NCBI GenBank assembly: GCA_030645615.1
Contig: JAUSNB010000005.1
Coordinates: 1 to 64,000, forward strand
Source of the DNA: Actinomycetota bacterium
GTDB taxonomy: Bacteria > Actinomycetota > Actinomycetes > S36-B12
Length of the DNA stretch: 64,000 bases
Direction of reading: 5' to 3'
In this document: piece after piece, positions 17,799-26,849 of the stretch
How positions within the stretch are numbered: position 1 is the first letter of the stretch
How the letters are laid out: the number at the start of each line of letters is the position of its first letter
Notes under the pieces: model-generated
Told to the model about the DNA's origin: nothing
Database searches by the model: none
What the model saw: only the letters and a program-made list of their open reading frames with translations
Translations under genes and position numbers: made by a program

Positions 17799-17853
17799 GA
17801 TCTTGAGGTTGGCGTGCTCGGACTGCGTCCGGGAGCGCGTCAACCTCAAGGTC
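17799..17853. repeat. Dispersed hairpin element, copy 1
   Basis: GATCTTGAGGTTGGCG (17799-17814) pairs with CGTCAACCTCAAGGTC (17838-17853), two mismatches, around a GC-rich loop of about 23 bases. The same arms occur at 61297-61355. It sits between convergent genes and could terminate both, but the shared arm sequence, not just a stem, marks it as a repeat family. Confidence 0.7.
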
Positions 17854-17859
17854 CGCGGG

Positions 17860-18669
17860 CTACTGGCGGCGCAGGTCGCTCTCCAGCCGCTCCAGCGCCT
17901 GGCGCAGCATGACGATCTGCTCGATGGCGTCCGCCTTGGCGTCTGGTGCCCGCTCCTCCTCCATCGACTCGCGAGCCTTCTCCATGGCGCCGATGACGAT
18001 GCCGATGAGCAGGTTGAACACCACGAACGCGGCGAGCAGCACGTATGAGATGAAGAACACGCTGGCCCACGGGCTGACCGCCTGCGCGTCCTCCAGGTAC
18101 ACCGGGAAGTTCTCCAGGGTGAGCAGGATGAACAGCGTCATCATGGCCGACCCGATCGTCCCCCACTCCTGCGGCAGCTCCGCCCCGAAAAGCGACCAGC
18201 CGAGCATCCCGTACACGAACAGGAGCAGCAGGGTCAGTACGACCATGCTGAACACCGCCGGGATCGACTTGATGACGGTGACGACGAGCATCCGGGCATC
18301 GGGCAGGTAGCGCACGAGCCGGACGATGCGCGCAAGCCTGAGCAGCCGCAGGAGCTGGGCCTGCTCGCGGATGCCGGGCAGCAGCGCGGCCCCGATGATG
18401 ACGAGGTCGAAGATGTTCCAGCCGCTGCGGAAGAAGTCCTGAAGGCGAGGCCAGTAGGACGCCATCCGCAGCACCAGCTCGACGACGAAGACGGCGTAGA
18501 AGATGCCGTTGAGCGTGACGAGCAGGTCACCGTACGCATCGCGGGCCGCCGGGTAGGTCTCCAGCCCCAGCACGATCGCGTTCGCCACGATGACGCCCGC
18601 GATGGCCGTCCCGAACGCGTCGGAATCGACCAGGCGGGCCAGCCGCCCGGTGCGGTTGGGCTCGGTCAT
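17860..18669 (-). CDS. Voltage-gated ion channel, NaChBac-like
   Basis: A 269-residue single-domain six-helix channel. The voltage sensor S4 has arginines at 108, 111, 114, 117 and 120 in LLRLLRLARIVRLVRYLP. The pore filter is TLENF (184-188), close to TLESW of bacterial sodium channels but with Asn and Phe for Ser and Trp. A cytoplasmic coiled coil (about 234-269, KARESMEEER to RLESDLRRQ) fits the tetramerisation bundle of this family. It should form a tetrameric, voltage-opened cation channel; the changed filter makes sodium against calcium preference uncertain. Confidence 0.9.
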   Translation of the reverse strand: MTEPNRTGRLARLVDSDAFGTAIAGVIVANAIVLGLETYPAARDAYGDLLVTLNGIFYAVFVVELVLRMASYWPRLQDFFRSGWNIFDLVIIGAALLPGIREQAQLLRLLRLARIVRLVRYLPDARMLVVTVIKSIPAVFSMVVLTLLLLFVYGMLGWSLFGAELPQEWGTIGSAMMTLFILLTLENFPVYLEDAQAVSPWASVFFISYVLLAAFVVFNLLIGIVIGAMEKARESMEEERAPDAKADAIEQIVMLRQALERLESDLRRQ

Positions 18670-18678
18670 GGGCGCAGG

Positions 18679-19050
18679 CTACTGGTCCCAGGTGTGGTGG
18701 ACGGCCTCGACATTGTTGCCGTCGGGGTCCCGCACGAACGCGCCGTAGTAGCCGGCGTGGTACTCGGGCCACACCCGCGGCTCGTGCAGCACCTCCGCTC
18801 CGGCGGCCGCGGCCGCGTCACGGAATGCGTCGACAGCCTCGCGGCTTGGCGCCCGGAACGCGATGTGTGTCTCGCGGAAGCCGTCGCCGCTGTCGAATGG
18901 CCCAAGCCAGAACGCGGGGTACTTGTCCCCGTAGCCGAGCACCGGGCCGAAGTCCATGAACCGCCGGTACCCCAGCGGCTCGAGGACCGCGTCGTAGAAG
19001 GCCGCGCTCGCGGCTCCGTCACTGCACTGGATCGAGATGTGATCGAGCAT
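18679..19050 (-). CDS. VOC-family (glyoxalase-like) protein
   Basis: A 123-residue single VOC domain. It begins MLDHISIQCSD, with FYDAVLEPLGY near 18-28, HIAFRA near 64-69 and a C-terminal RDPDGNNVEAVHH near 107-119. The metal ligands would be His4, His64 and Glu115, so the metal site looks intact. The family contains glyoxalases, dioxygenases and binding proteins; the substrate is unknown. It lies 9 bp after the channel start on the same strand, and the mutase gene ends 25 bp upstream. Confidence 0.85.
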   Translation of the reverse strand: MLDHISIQCSDGAASAAFYDAVLEPLGYRRFMDFGPVLGYGDKYPAFWLGPFDSGDGFRETHIAFRAPSREAVDAFRDAAAAAGAEVLHEPRVWPEYHAGYYGAFVRDPDGNNVEAVHHTWDQ

Positions 19051-19075
19051 GACGGCCAGACTAGGGGGCCGCAGG

Positions 19076-20773
19076 CTAGAACGCCGCAGACTCCACGTAG
19101 CCGCCGAAGACGCCCACGAGCACCCCGCAGATCTCGCCGAGGGTTGCCTCGGCTCGGGCCGCCTCGAGCATCGGCGGGATGAGGTTCCCGTTGCCGACGG
19201 CGACGGACCGGAGCTCGGCCAGCGCGGCCTGCACGCGGTCCTCGTCGCGCACGGACCGCCGTGCCGCCAGCAATGACACCTGGTCGCGCTCCACCTGCTG
19301 GCCGATCCGCAGGATCTCCAGGTCGTCGCTGAGGGAGTGGGTGTGCACGTTGACGCCAACGATCCTCTTGCTGCCGGTCTCGACGGCACGCTGGTAGGCG
19401 AAGGCCGCATCAGCGATGTGGCCGGTGAACCAGCCGTGCTCGATGCCGCGCAGGATCCCAGCGGTCATCGGCCCGATCGGATGGCCGTCGCCGCCCATGG
19501 CGAGGATCTCGGCGAAGATCGCCTCCGCCTCGGCCTCGATGCGGTCGGTCAGCGACTCCACGTACCAGCTGCCGCCAAGCGGATCCGCGACGTTCGCGAC
19601 GCCGGTCTCCTCCATGATCACCTGCTGGGTGCGCAGTGCAGTCTCCGCGGCCTGCTCCGTCGGCAGTGCCAGGGTCTCGTCGAGCGCATTGGTGTGCAGC
19701 GAGTTGGTACCGCCGAGCACGGCGGCCAACGCCTGGAGGGCGGTACGCACCACGTTGTTGACCGGCTGCTGCGCCGTCAGGGAGACACCCGCCGTCTGGG
19801 TGTGGAAGCGCAGCCACTGCGCGCGCTCCGTACGCGCGCCGTATACGTCGCGGAGCCATCGCGCCCAGATGCGGCGCGCGGCGCGGAACTTGGCGATCTC
19901 CTCGAAGAAGTCGACGTGGCTGTCGAAGAAGAAGGACAGCCCGGGCGCGAACGAGTCGACGTCGAGTCCACGGGACAGGCCCAGCTCCACGTAGGCGAAG
20001 CCGTCCGCGAGCGTGTAGGCCAGTTCCTGCGCGGCCGTCGAGCCGGCCTCGCGGATGTGGTAGCCCGACACGCTGATCGGCTTGTAGTCCGGGATCGTCG
20101 AGTCGCAGTACTCCATCAGGTCACCGATGAGCCGCAGATGGGGTTCCGGCGGGAACAGCCACTCCTTCTGGGCGATGTACTCCTTGAAGATGTCGGTCTG
20201 CAGCGTGCCGTTGAGCGACGCGATGTCGACTCCCTGGCGCTCCGCGGCCGCAACGTACATGCAGAACACCGGTACGGCCGGCCCCGAGATCGTCATCGAC
20301 GTGGTGACGTCGCCCAGCGGGATGCCGTCGAAGAGCGCATCCATGTCCTGGGCCGAATCGATCGCGACACCGCAGTGCCCCACCTCGCCGAGGCTGCGGA
20401 TGTCGTCGGAATCCAGCCCCATGAGGGTCGGCATGTCGAACGCGACCGACAGGCCCCCACCGCCGCGCTGCATGATCATCCGGTAGCGCTCGTTGGTCTG
20501 CTGGGCGTTGCCGAAGCCGGCGAACTGGCGGATCGTCCAGGACCGGCCCCGGTAGCCGGTGGCGTACAGCCCGCGGGTGAAGGGGTACTCCCCCGGCCAG
20601 CCGATGGCCTCCATGCGCGGGTCGTCGACGCCCTCGGGCGGCCCGTAGACCGGGTCCACCTCGTCGCCGCTGAGCGTGGTGAAGTCGGCGTCGCGCACCT
20701 GGCCGGCGGCCAGAGCCGCCCCGTAGCGCTCCTGCCACCTCGTGCGCCCCGCTGCGATCGACTCGGCGTCCAT
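19076..20773 (-). CDS. icmA: Acyl-CoA mutase large subunit, isobutyryl-CoA mutase-like
   Basis: A 565-residue (beta/alpha)8-barrel subunit of the methylmalonyl-CoA mutase family, without its own B12-binding domain. Core motifs: [10 protein letters not shown] (78-87), [13 protein letters not shown] (104-116), [35 protein letters not shown] and [16 protein letters not shown]. Two specificity positions are informative: Phe84 and Gln202, spaced as Tyr89 and Arg207 of P. freudenreichii mutase. Phe and Gln are the residues of isobutyryl-CoA mutase, so it probably links isobutyryl-CoA with n-butyryl-CoA. A separate B12-binding small subunit is required and is not in this window. Confidence 0.87.
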   Translation of the reverse strand: MDAESIAAGRTRWQERYGAALAAGQVRDADFTTLSGDEVDPVYGPPEGVDDPRMEAIGWPGEYPFTRGLYATGYRGRSWTIRQFAGFGNAQQTNERYRMIMQRGGGGLSVAFDMPTLMGLDSDDIRSLGEVGHCGVAIDSAQDMDALFDGIPLGDVTTSMTISGPAVPVFCMYVAAAERQGVDIASLNGTLQTDIFKEYIAQKEWLFPPEPHLRLIGDLMEYCDSTIPDYKPISVSGYHIREAGSTAAQELAYTLADGFAYVELGLSRGLDVDSFAPGLSFFFDSHVDFFEEIAKFRAARRIWARWLRDVYGARTERAQWLRFHTQTAGVSLTAQQPVNNVVRTALQALAAVLGGTNSLHTNALDETLALPTEQAAETALRTQQVIMEETGVANVADPLGGSWYVESLTDRIEAEAEAIFAEILAMGGDGHPIGPMTAGILRGIEHGWFTGHIADAAFAYQRAVETGSKRIVGVNVHTHSLSDDLEILRIGQQVERDQVSLLAARRSVRDEDRVQAALAELRSVAVGNGNLIPPMLEAARAEATLGEICGVLVGVFGGYVESAAF

Positions 20774-20842
20774 GGCGACCTCCCGCCCAGCACAGTACCC
20801 ACGGCCGCACGGTTCCCGTGTTGAGACGCCAGTCGTGGGTGC

Positions 20843-21403
20843 TCAGGCCGGGTCGCGCACCCCCACGCCTGGCCGTTCGCCAGTTGCCTGCGGGCCGTTC
20901 GCCAGCCGCGTGGGTGCCCCGTCCGGCACCCCGAGCCGGCGGATGTCGTCGGCCCGATCGGGATAGCCCACAAGCAGCGTCGACACCGCTCCGCCCTCGA
21001 AGCAGGCGTCGGTGAACCCCGGCACGACGGTGCAGCCGAACAACGCCCACGACCCGCCAGCGATCAGCTCGCCGGCCTGCCAGGTGCCGGCCGGGACCAG
21101 CCATTGCGCATGCTGCCCGGGGTCCGGCCCGAGGACGACCTCGTCCGTCGCGCCGCCCGGGTGGAGCAGCACCAGCCGCAGCGGGTCGCCGCGATGGAAG
21201 TTCCAGACCTCGTCCCGATCGAGCCGGTGGAACAACGACCGGCTCGGCGGGTCGTCCACGTACAGGCCAAGGATCGCAGTGGCCAGCGGCGTGCCGTCCG
21301 GGAGCTCGCGCTCGCTGGTGTAGGTGCGGGCCACGAAGGTGCCCTCGACCGGCAGCAGCAGCATGCCGTGCCGCTCGATCAGGGCAGCGGCCTGCGGATG
21401 CAC
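20843..21403 (-). CDS. Cupin_5 (DUF985) family protein
   Basis: A 186-residue cupin. It opens with the family's AAALIERHGMLLLPVEGTF region, then RELPDGTPLATAILGLY, SLFHRLDRDEVWNFHRGDPL near 56-75 (two histidines and a glutamate of the cupin site) and VPAGTWQAGEL near 103-113. DUF985 proteins are small sugar-isomerase-like cupins of unknown substrate. Beyond residue 150 a basic, glycine-rich tail is extra. The GTG start is divergent from the MmcQ gene, 36 bp apart. Confidence 0.85.
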   Translation of the reverse strand: MHPQAAALIERHGMLLLPVEGTFVARTYTSERELPDGTPLATAILGLYVDDPPSRSLFHRLDRDEVWNFHRGDPLRLVLLHPGGATDEVVLGPDPGQHAQWLVPAGTWQAGELIAGGSWALFGCTVVPGFTDACFEGGAVSTLLVGYPDRADDIRRLGVPDGAPTRLANGPQATGERPGVGVRDPA

Positions 21404-21439
21404 CCGCCGAGGCTACGGCGGTTGCGCCACAATCGCCAC

Positions 21440-21802
21440 GTGCACCTTGACGAAGCCATCGACCATTGCCTGGCCAAGCCCGGCGCGTGGGCCGACGAGC
21501 CTTGGGGCGACGGGATCGTGGCCAAGGTCGGCAGCAAGATCTTCGTGTTCACGTCGGTCGGCGTGGGCGACGGCGTCATCGGCGTGAAGTGCGGCGCGGG
21601 CCGCGAGGAGGCCGACGAGTGGCTGGATCGCTACCCCGCCGACGCCTCCCCGATGCCCTACCTGGGCCGGCAGGGGTGGAACAGCCTGCGGCTGGGCGGA
21701 ATCATCCCCGATGACGAACTGCTGGATGCCATCGACGCCTCGTATGCGTATGTCGTGAGCAGGCTGCCAAAGCGCGAGCGCCCCACGGGTGCTGTTGACT
21801 GA
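21440..21802 (+). CDS. MmcQ/YjbR family protein
   Basis: A 120-residue protein of the MmcQ/YjbR (CyaY-like fold) family. The pattern [33 protein letters not shown] at the N-terminus and [17 protein letters not shown] near 72-88 is diagnostic. The family is called DNA-binding but a clear role has not been shown. The GTG start gives a protein of normal length; the longer open frame upstream overlaps the cupin gene. The aldo/keto reductase follows after 4 bp. Confidence 0.85.
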   Translation: MHLDEAIDHCLAKPGAWADEPWGDGIVAKVGSKIFVFTSVGVGDGVIGVKCGAGREEADEWLDRYPADASPMPYLGRQGWNSLRLGGIIPDDELLDAIDASYAYVVSRLPKRERPTGAVD

Positions 21803-21806
21803 GGGC

Positions 21807-22676
21807 ATGTCGAACTCCCCGGTCGCCCTTTCCGGCACGTTCACCCTCGGCGCAGGCACCGCCGATCCGCTCACCGTGCACCGGCTCGGCTTCGGGGCCA
21901 TGCGGATCACCGGTCCTGGCATCTGGGGAGACCCGCCCGACCGCGGCACCGCCATCGCCGTGCTGCGCGAGGCCGTCCGCCTGGGCGTCGACTTCATCGA
22001 CACCGCCGATTCCTACGGGCCCGGGGTCAGCGAGGAGCTGATCCGCGAGGCACTCCACCCCTACGACGGGGTCGTCATCGCCACGAAGGCCGGCTTCACC
22101 CGAAGCGGACCGGACACCTGGAACGAGCTGGGCCGGCCCGACTACCTGCGCCAGGCCGTGTGCCTGTCGCTGCGCCGGCTCGGCGTCGACCGCATCGACC
22201 TGTGGCAGCTGCACCGGATCGATCCGGGCGTCCCGGCCGAGGACCAGTTCGGCGTCATCAAGGAGATGGTCGACGAGGGGCTCATCCGCCACGTAGGGCT
22301 GTCGGAGGTGTCCGTCGACGACCTCGAGGCGGCGCGCACGACCCTCGACATCGTGAGCGTGCAGAACCTCTACAACGTCGCCACCCGACGCAGCGAGGCG
22401 CTGCTGGACCACTGCGAGCAGCACGGCATCGGCTTCATCCCCTGGTACCCGCTCGGCGCGCGCACGCTGGTCGCCACCGACGGCCCCCTCGCCGACGTGG
22501 CGGCGCAGGCCGGCTGCACCCCCTCGCAGGCCGCCCTGGCCTGGCTGCTGCAGCGGTCTCCGGTGATGCTGCCGATCCCCGGCACCGGGTCGCTCGACCA
22601 CCTCGCCGAGAACTGCGCGGCCGCGACCGTCACGCTCACGCCGGACCAGGTCGCGGCGCTCGACGCCCTGGCCTGA
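21807..22676 (+). CDS. Aldo/keto reductase
   Basis: A 289-residue TIM-barrel NADPH reductase. Seen are the substrate-site FIDTADSYG near 67-75 (Asp and Tyr of the catalytic tetrad), KAG near 95, LWQLHRID near 128-135 and the cofactor end [15 protein letters not shown] near 252-266. A GAGGG site sits 3 bp before the ATG at 21807. The substrate is unknown. It lies in a rightward run with the MmcQ and DUF429 genes. Confidence 0.92.
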   Translation: MSNSPVALSGTFTLGAGTADPLTVHRLGFGAMRITGPGIWGDPPDRGTAIAVLREAVRLGVDFIDTADSYGPGVSEELIREALHPYDGVVIATKAGFTRSGPDTWNELGRPDYLRQAVCLSLRRLGVDRIDLWQLHRIDPGVPAEDQFGVIKEMVDEGLIRHVGLSEVSVDDLEAARTTLDIVSVQNLYNVATRRSEALLDHCEQHGIGFIPWYPLGARTLVATDGPLADVAAQAGCTPSQAALAWLLQRSPVMLPIPGTGSLDHLAENCAAATVTLTPDQVAALDALA

Positions 22677-22697
22677 GGCGCGGCGATTCCCAGTCTC

Positions 22698-23447
22698 GTG
22701 ACCGGCCCGCGCTTCGTCGGCCTGGACCTGGCCTGGGGCGACCGGGCCCGCACGGGTATCGCCGTGCTCGGTGCCGACGGCCGGCTGGACCGGAGCACGT
22801 CGGTGCGCACCGACGACGAGGTCGCGCAATTCCTTGGCGACTGCGCGACGAATCGTGACGTCGTCGCTGCCATCGATGCACCGCTGATCGTGCCCAACGA
22901 GTCGGGCTCTCGCCGGTGTGAGAAGGAGATCACCGCAGCCTTCGGGCGGTTCCACGCGGGCGCCTACCCCAGCAACCGTGGCCGGACGCAGTTCGTCCCC
23001 GAGCCGCGGGCCGCGCGGCTCGCCCGCCGGTTCGGCTGGGAAGTCGACCCCGAGACCCCGATCACCGCCCAGGTTGCCCTCGCCCTGGAGGTCTACCCGC
23101 ACCCCTCGATGGTCTCTCTCCTCGGCCTGCCGCGCGTGCTGCCCTACAAGGGCAAGGGACGCCGCACCGTCGCCTCGCGCCAGGCCGCGTTCACGGAATT
23201 GCTCGAACAGATGGAGCAGCACGTCGGTGCACTCCTGCACCTTGGCGTGAACCCGCGCTGGGCTCACATCCGCGCCGAGGTGGCGGCCGCGACCAGGCCG
23301 GTGGACCTGGACCGGGTCGAGGACGAGGCCGACGCGATCTGGTGCGCGTTCCTTGCCTGGGCCTGGGTGCACGACCGCGGCACCCTGCATGTCTACGGCG
23401 ACGCAACCGACGGCTACATCGTGGCGCCGCTCCCGCCGAGCGCCTGA
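22698..23447 (+). CDS. DUF429 family protein
   Basis: A 249-residue protein with an RNase H-like fold signature: GLDLAWGDRARTGIAVL near 8-24, an acidic AAIDAPLIVPN near 57-67, RRCEKEI, and LEVYPHPSMV near 130-139. The acidic residues in the first and second motifs resemble a nuclease/ATPase active site, and DEADAIWCAFLAWAW near 210 closes the core. The DUF429 family has no firm function. A GTG start 21 bp after the reductase stop is the only reasonable one. Confidence 0.83.
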   Translation: MTGPRFVGLDLAWGDRARTGIAVLGADGRLDRSTSVRTDDEVAQFLGDCATNRDVVAAIDAPLIVPNESGSRRCEKEITAAFGRFHAGAYPSNRGRTQFVPEPRAARLARRFGWEVDPETPITAQVALALEVYPHPSMVSLLGLPRVLPYKGKGRRTVASRQAAFTELLEQMEQHVGALLHLGVNPRWAHIRAEVAAATRPVDLDRVEDEADAIWCAFLAWAWVHDRGTLHVYGDATDGYIVAPLPPSA

Positions 23448-23507
23448 CCGAGTCCGCCGTCGCCCCCGTGCACAATGTCCCCGACGGGGGTCATGGTCGG
23501 AGGGTGC

Positions 23508-25010
23508 ATGGCGGACGACGACGCCGCGGGCACGCCCGCGCGCGGCGCCGCTGGGTTCGCCCAGGCCCCCGTGATCCCGCAGCGCTCCGACGACCCGACG
23601 GTCATGTACGGCCGGCTGGTCGTGGCAGTCGTGGTCGCGATCGTGCTCACCGTCGCCGCCTTCGCCTTCGGCGTCGGCCGCTACTTCGCCGGTGCGGAGG
23701 AGGCCACCGCCCCGCAGTACGTGCAGGTCGGGCCATTCACCCTGCTGGTCTCGCAGGACCTGCCGCCGACAGAGCTCGTCATCCTGTCCGTCCTCGGCAT
23801 CATCGTCGTGGCGGTGTTCGCCGTGGCCTTCGAGGCCATCGCCGCCCTCATGACGGTCAGCCCGAGGCGCCAGCGGCTCAGTGCCTATCGTCCCGCGGCA
23901 CGGCCTGCAGGCGACCCCGGCGGGCTGGTGCGGGTCACCTGCCTGGTCCCCGCCCACAACGAGGAGTTCTCCCTCCCGACGACCCTGTCGGCCCTGCTCG
24001 AGCAGACCCGCAAGCCGGACCGCGTGCTCGTCATCGCCGACAACTGCACGGACCGCACCGTCGAGATCGCCCGAGAGATGGGGTTCGACGCGTTCGAGAC
24101 GGTCGACAACGTCCACAAGAAGGGCGGCGCGCTGAACCAGGCGCTCGCGGACCTCCTGCCGAGCACGGATGCGAGCGACGTCATCCTCGTCATGGACGCC
24201 GACACCAGCCTCGCTCCGCGCTTCATCGAGGTGGCCGCGACACGCCTGGACGACGACCCAGAGCTCACCGCCGTCGGCGGGGTGTTCTACGGCGAGCCCG
24301 GGCACGGGCTCATCGGCCAGTTCCAGCGCAACGAGTACACCCGCTACTCCCTGCAGATCCGCGCCCGACACGGCCGGGTGTTCGTGCTGACCGGCACGGC
24401 CACGATGTTCCGCGCCGATGCCCTGCTCGACGTCGCCGCGGCGCGGGGGGTCTTCATCCCCGGCGAGACCGGCAAGGTCTACGACACGGCTGCCCTCACC
24501 GAGGACAACGAGCTGACCCTCGCGCTGAAGTCGCTGGGCGCCACGATGACGTCACCACGCGCGTGCATGGTGACCACCGAGATCATGCCGGCCTGGAAGA
24601 ACCTGTGGATCCAGCGCCAGCGATGGCAGCGCGGGGCGCTGGAGAACCTCAGTGCGTACGGCATCACCCGCGCGACGGTCCGGTACTGGGGGCAGCAGGT
24701 CGGCATCGGGTACGGCACCGTGGCCCTCAACCTTGCCATCCTGCTCATGCTCATCACCGTGCTCGCGATCGACGAGTGGATCTGGTTCCCGTTCTGGATC
24801 GCCGTGGGCGCCGTCTTCCTGGTCGAGCGGGTGGTGACGGCCTGGCGCGGCGGCTGGAAGGCCCGCGGTCTGGCCGCCCTGCTCTTCCCGGAGCTGGCCT
24901 ACGACGTCTACCTGCAGGTCGTGTTCGTGAAGTGCCTGCTCGACATCACCCTCAACCGCCGGGCCTCCTGGGGCCATGTGCAGCACCCGACCGCCCCGCT
25001 GGACGCCTGA
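23508..25010 (+). CDS. Membrane glycosyltransferase family 2 (polysaccharide synthase type)
   Basis: A 500-residue processive-type glycosyltransferase. Two N-terminal helices (about 36-56 and 83-108) precede the GT-A domain: VPAHNEEFSLP near 148-158, ADNCTD, DADTS near 226-230, the base EDNEL near 331-335 and the acceptor motif QRQRWQRG near 367-374. Two or three helices follow. This is the layout of cellulose, hyaluronan or poly-GlcNAc synthases, using a nucleotide sugar and exporting the chain. No PilZ domain is present. The next gene overlaps its stop and encodes a likely c-di-GMP receptor. Confidence 0.9.
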   Translation: MADDDAAGTPARGAAGFAQAPVIPQRSDDPTVMYGRLVVAVVVAIVLTVAAFAFGVGRYFAGAEEATAPQYVQVGPFTLLVSQDLPPTELVILSVLGIIVVAVFAVAFEAIAALMTVSPRRQRLSAYRPAARPAGDPGGLVRVTCLVPAHNEEFSLPTTLSALLEQTRKPDRVLVIADNCTDRTVEIAREMGFDAFETVDNVHKKGGALNQALADLLPSTDASDVILVMDADTSLAPRFIEVAATRLDDDPELTAVGGVFYGEPGHGLIGQFQRNEYTRYSLQIRARHGRVFVLTGTATMFRADALLDVAAARGVFIPGETGKVYDTAALTEDNELTLALKSLGATMTSPRACMVTTEIMPAWKNLWIQRQRWQRGALENLSAYGITRATVRYWGQQVGIGYGTVALNLAILLMLITVLAIDEWIWFPFWIAVGAVFLVERVVTAWRGGWKARGLAALLFPELAYDVYLQVVFVKCLLDITLNRRASWGHVQHPTAPLDA

Positions 25011-26251
25011 TGCGCGCGCCGACGGGGATCCTCCTGCCCGAGAGCGTGCTGTCGTCGCCGTGGTTCATGGTGCTCGCCCTCATCGTCGCCTTCAACACGA
25101 TCATCTACTTGGGACTGACCATGTCGAAGCTGATCCCCATGCCGCGCCAGTTCCACCCCAGCCGGGTGCGGCGGTGGCTGGAAACCCTGGGCGCCAACAT
25201 CGAGCAGGACCCCACCCAGGTGGCGATCCCGGTCCCGCGCGCCCCCGAGAGCCTCGAGCCGCACGAGGACCTGCGCCGGCGGATTGCTCGCCGCGACATC
25301 CCCCAGGCCTTCGGGCTCTTCGGCATCCTCATCATCCTCATCACGGCCGCCTCGTTCCTGACCGTCCGGAACGTTGGCGTCGTCTACCACGTCATCGAGC
25401 TCGGCGTCGGCGTCGCCTACCTGATCCTCGCGAGCGTCACGGGTCGGCGCCACTTCCGCGCGATCACCGTCATGTGGACGTGGGCCATAGCCAACACGGT
25501 CGTCGTGGTCATGCTCTGCGGCGAGGCCCTCGTCCTCGACAGCCAGTTCCCTCTCGCCTATGCCCTGATCGCGATGACCGCCTTCGCCCCCGTCACTCTC
25601 GCCCGCCGCCCCGCGCTCATTTCGGCGGCCGTCATGCTCGCGGCACTGGTGTATGCCAGCTTCCGGGCCGAGGGCATCCAGGACCTGCGCCTCATCGCGG
25701 CGGGACTGTCCGCCCTCCTGGTGAGCGGCGCGCTGCTGCGCCTGCGGCTGGTCGGCATCGATGCGCTGGCCGACGAGCGGGCCCGCTCCTTGGCGCTGGC
25801 CACCACGGACCTGCTCACCGGCACGCTCACGCGCAACGGGCTGCTCACCCTGCTCCCGCCGATCGCCGGCACCGCGGAGCGCTCGGAGCAGCACGTGTGC
25901 GTCATCTACGTCGACGTCGACAACGTGACCCGCGCAAACCAGGAGTACGGCATCCACTACGGCGACGACGTCATCAAGGCCGTCGCCATGGCCATCGAGC
26001 AGTCCGTGCGCCTGGGCGACCTGATCGCGCGCTGGGAGGGCGACCGGTTCGTCGTGCTCGGCGTGGGCGATCGCCCGGACGCGGCCGCGCTCAAGGCCCG
26101 CATCGAGGAATCGGTTCGACTGACCGGGGTGAACCTCGGCAAATGGCCGACCACGGTGAGCGTCGGCACGGCCGCCGGCAGCCCGCGCGACACGACCTTC
26201 GAGGCTCTGCTGGCCCAGGCGACTACTGCGCCAGCACCTTCATCTCCGTGA
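25010..26251 (+). CDS. Membrane protein with degenerate GGDEF domain keeping the I-site
   Basis: A 413-residue protein starting at the ATG that overlaps the glycosyltransferase stop (TGATG). One helix near 17-37, a cytoplasmic stretch, then about six helices (100-250) are followed by a GGDEF-like domain from 263 (TTDLLTGTLTRNGLL). The active site is EGDRF (343-347) instead of GGDEF, so cyclase activity is unlikely. The I-site RLGD (334-337) is intact, five residues before it. Such domains can bind c-di-GMP as receptors. With the coupled synthase this suggests c-di-GMP control of polysaccharide production. It overlaps the convergent HD gene by 29 bp. Confidence 0.85.
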   Translation: MRAPTGILLPESVLSSPWFMVLALIVAFNTIIYLGLTMSKLIPMPRQFHPSRVRRWLETLGANIEQDPTQVAIPVPRAPESLEPHEDLRRRIARRDIPQAFGLFGILIILITAASFLTVRNVGVVYHVIELGVGVAYLILASVTGRRHFRAITVMWTWAIANTVVVVMLCGEALVLDSQFPLAYALIAMTAFAPVTLARRPALISAAVMLAALVYASFRAEGIQDLRLIAAGLSALLVSGALLRLRLVGIDALADERARSLALATTDLLTGTLTRNGLLTLLPPIAGTAERSEQHVCVIYVDVDNVTRANQEYGIHYGDDVIKAVAMAIEQSVRLGDLIARWEGDRFVVLGVGDRPDAAALKARIEESVRLTGVNLGKWPTTVSVGTAAGSPRDTTFEALLAQATTAPAPSSP

Positions 26252-26834
26252 CCGCGGTGCGCAGCGGGCACAGCAGCTCCCGCGGCATGGCGTGGAGCTC
26301 CGCGATCCGCACCACCTCGCCGTAGTACCAGAGCATTTCCTCGCGGCTGGACTTGAAGCGCTCGAGCACCGCGGCACCGTCGGCCTGCAGCTCGGTGACG
26401 ATGGCCCGGGCGTTGTGGACCTTGTCGGCGACCGACACGGTCACGATCTCGCGGCCACCAACCTTGTGCCCGACGGCCTCGAGGTGGCGCAGGTACTCGG
26501 CCTTCCGCTCCCGGTACGGCGTGTTCGCCTTGTACTCCGCGTCGGTGGCGTCGCTGCACGCGATCACGATCTCGGCAACCCGGTCGCCGAAGCGGGCCCG
26601 GATGTCATCCGCCCGAGGCATCCAGCCCTGGTCCTCGACGGCGTCGTGCAGGAGCGCGGCGATGGCCATGTCCTCCGTGCCGCCGGCCTCGAGCACGAGG
26701 CTCGACACGCCGATCAGGTGCGCGACGTAGGGGATGGTGTTGCCCTTGCGGGTCTGGGTGGCGTGGATGGCCGTCGCGTACGCGACGGCGTCGGCGTACC
26801 GCTGGGTCAGGTGGGTGTGCGGCACGTGCGCCAC
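26223..26834 (-). CDS. HD-domain phosphohydrolase (RelA/SpoT-hydrolase-like)
   Basis: A 203-residue protein with an HD_4-type fold. The metal site is formed by PYVAHLIGV near 35-43, LLHDAVED near 61-68 and VADKVHNARA near 134-143. The IHATQTRKG start resembles the hydrolase part of SpoT and small alarmone hydrolases, so (p)ppGpp hydrolysis is possible, but other nucleotides are equally likely. It is convergent to the degenerate GGDEF gene and overlaps it by 29 bp. Confidence 0.85.
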   Translation of the reverse strand: MAHVPHTHLTQRYADAVAYATAIHATQTRKGNTIPYVAHLIGVSSLVLEAGGTEDMAIAALLHDAVEDQGWMPRADDIRARFGDRVAEIVIACSDATDAEYKANTPYRERKAEYLRHLEAVGHKVGGREIVTVSVADKVHNARAIVTELQADGAAVLERFKSSREEMLWYYGEVVRIAELHAMPRELLCPLRTAVTEMKVLAQ

Positions 26835-26849
26835 GGCAAGCTCCTTGGG

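Noticed and set aside
20774-20842. B12 riboswitch upstream of the mutase gene
   Set aside because: Only 69 bp separate the genes and no B12-box-like sequence is seen; the small hairpins there are ordinary for this base composition.
25010-26251. Second active diguanylate cyclase
   Set aside because: The signature is EGDRF rather than GGDEF.
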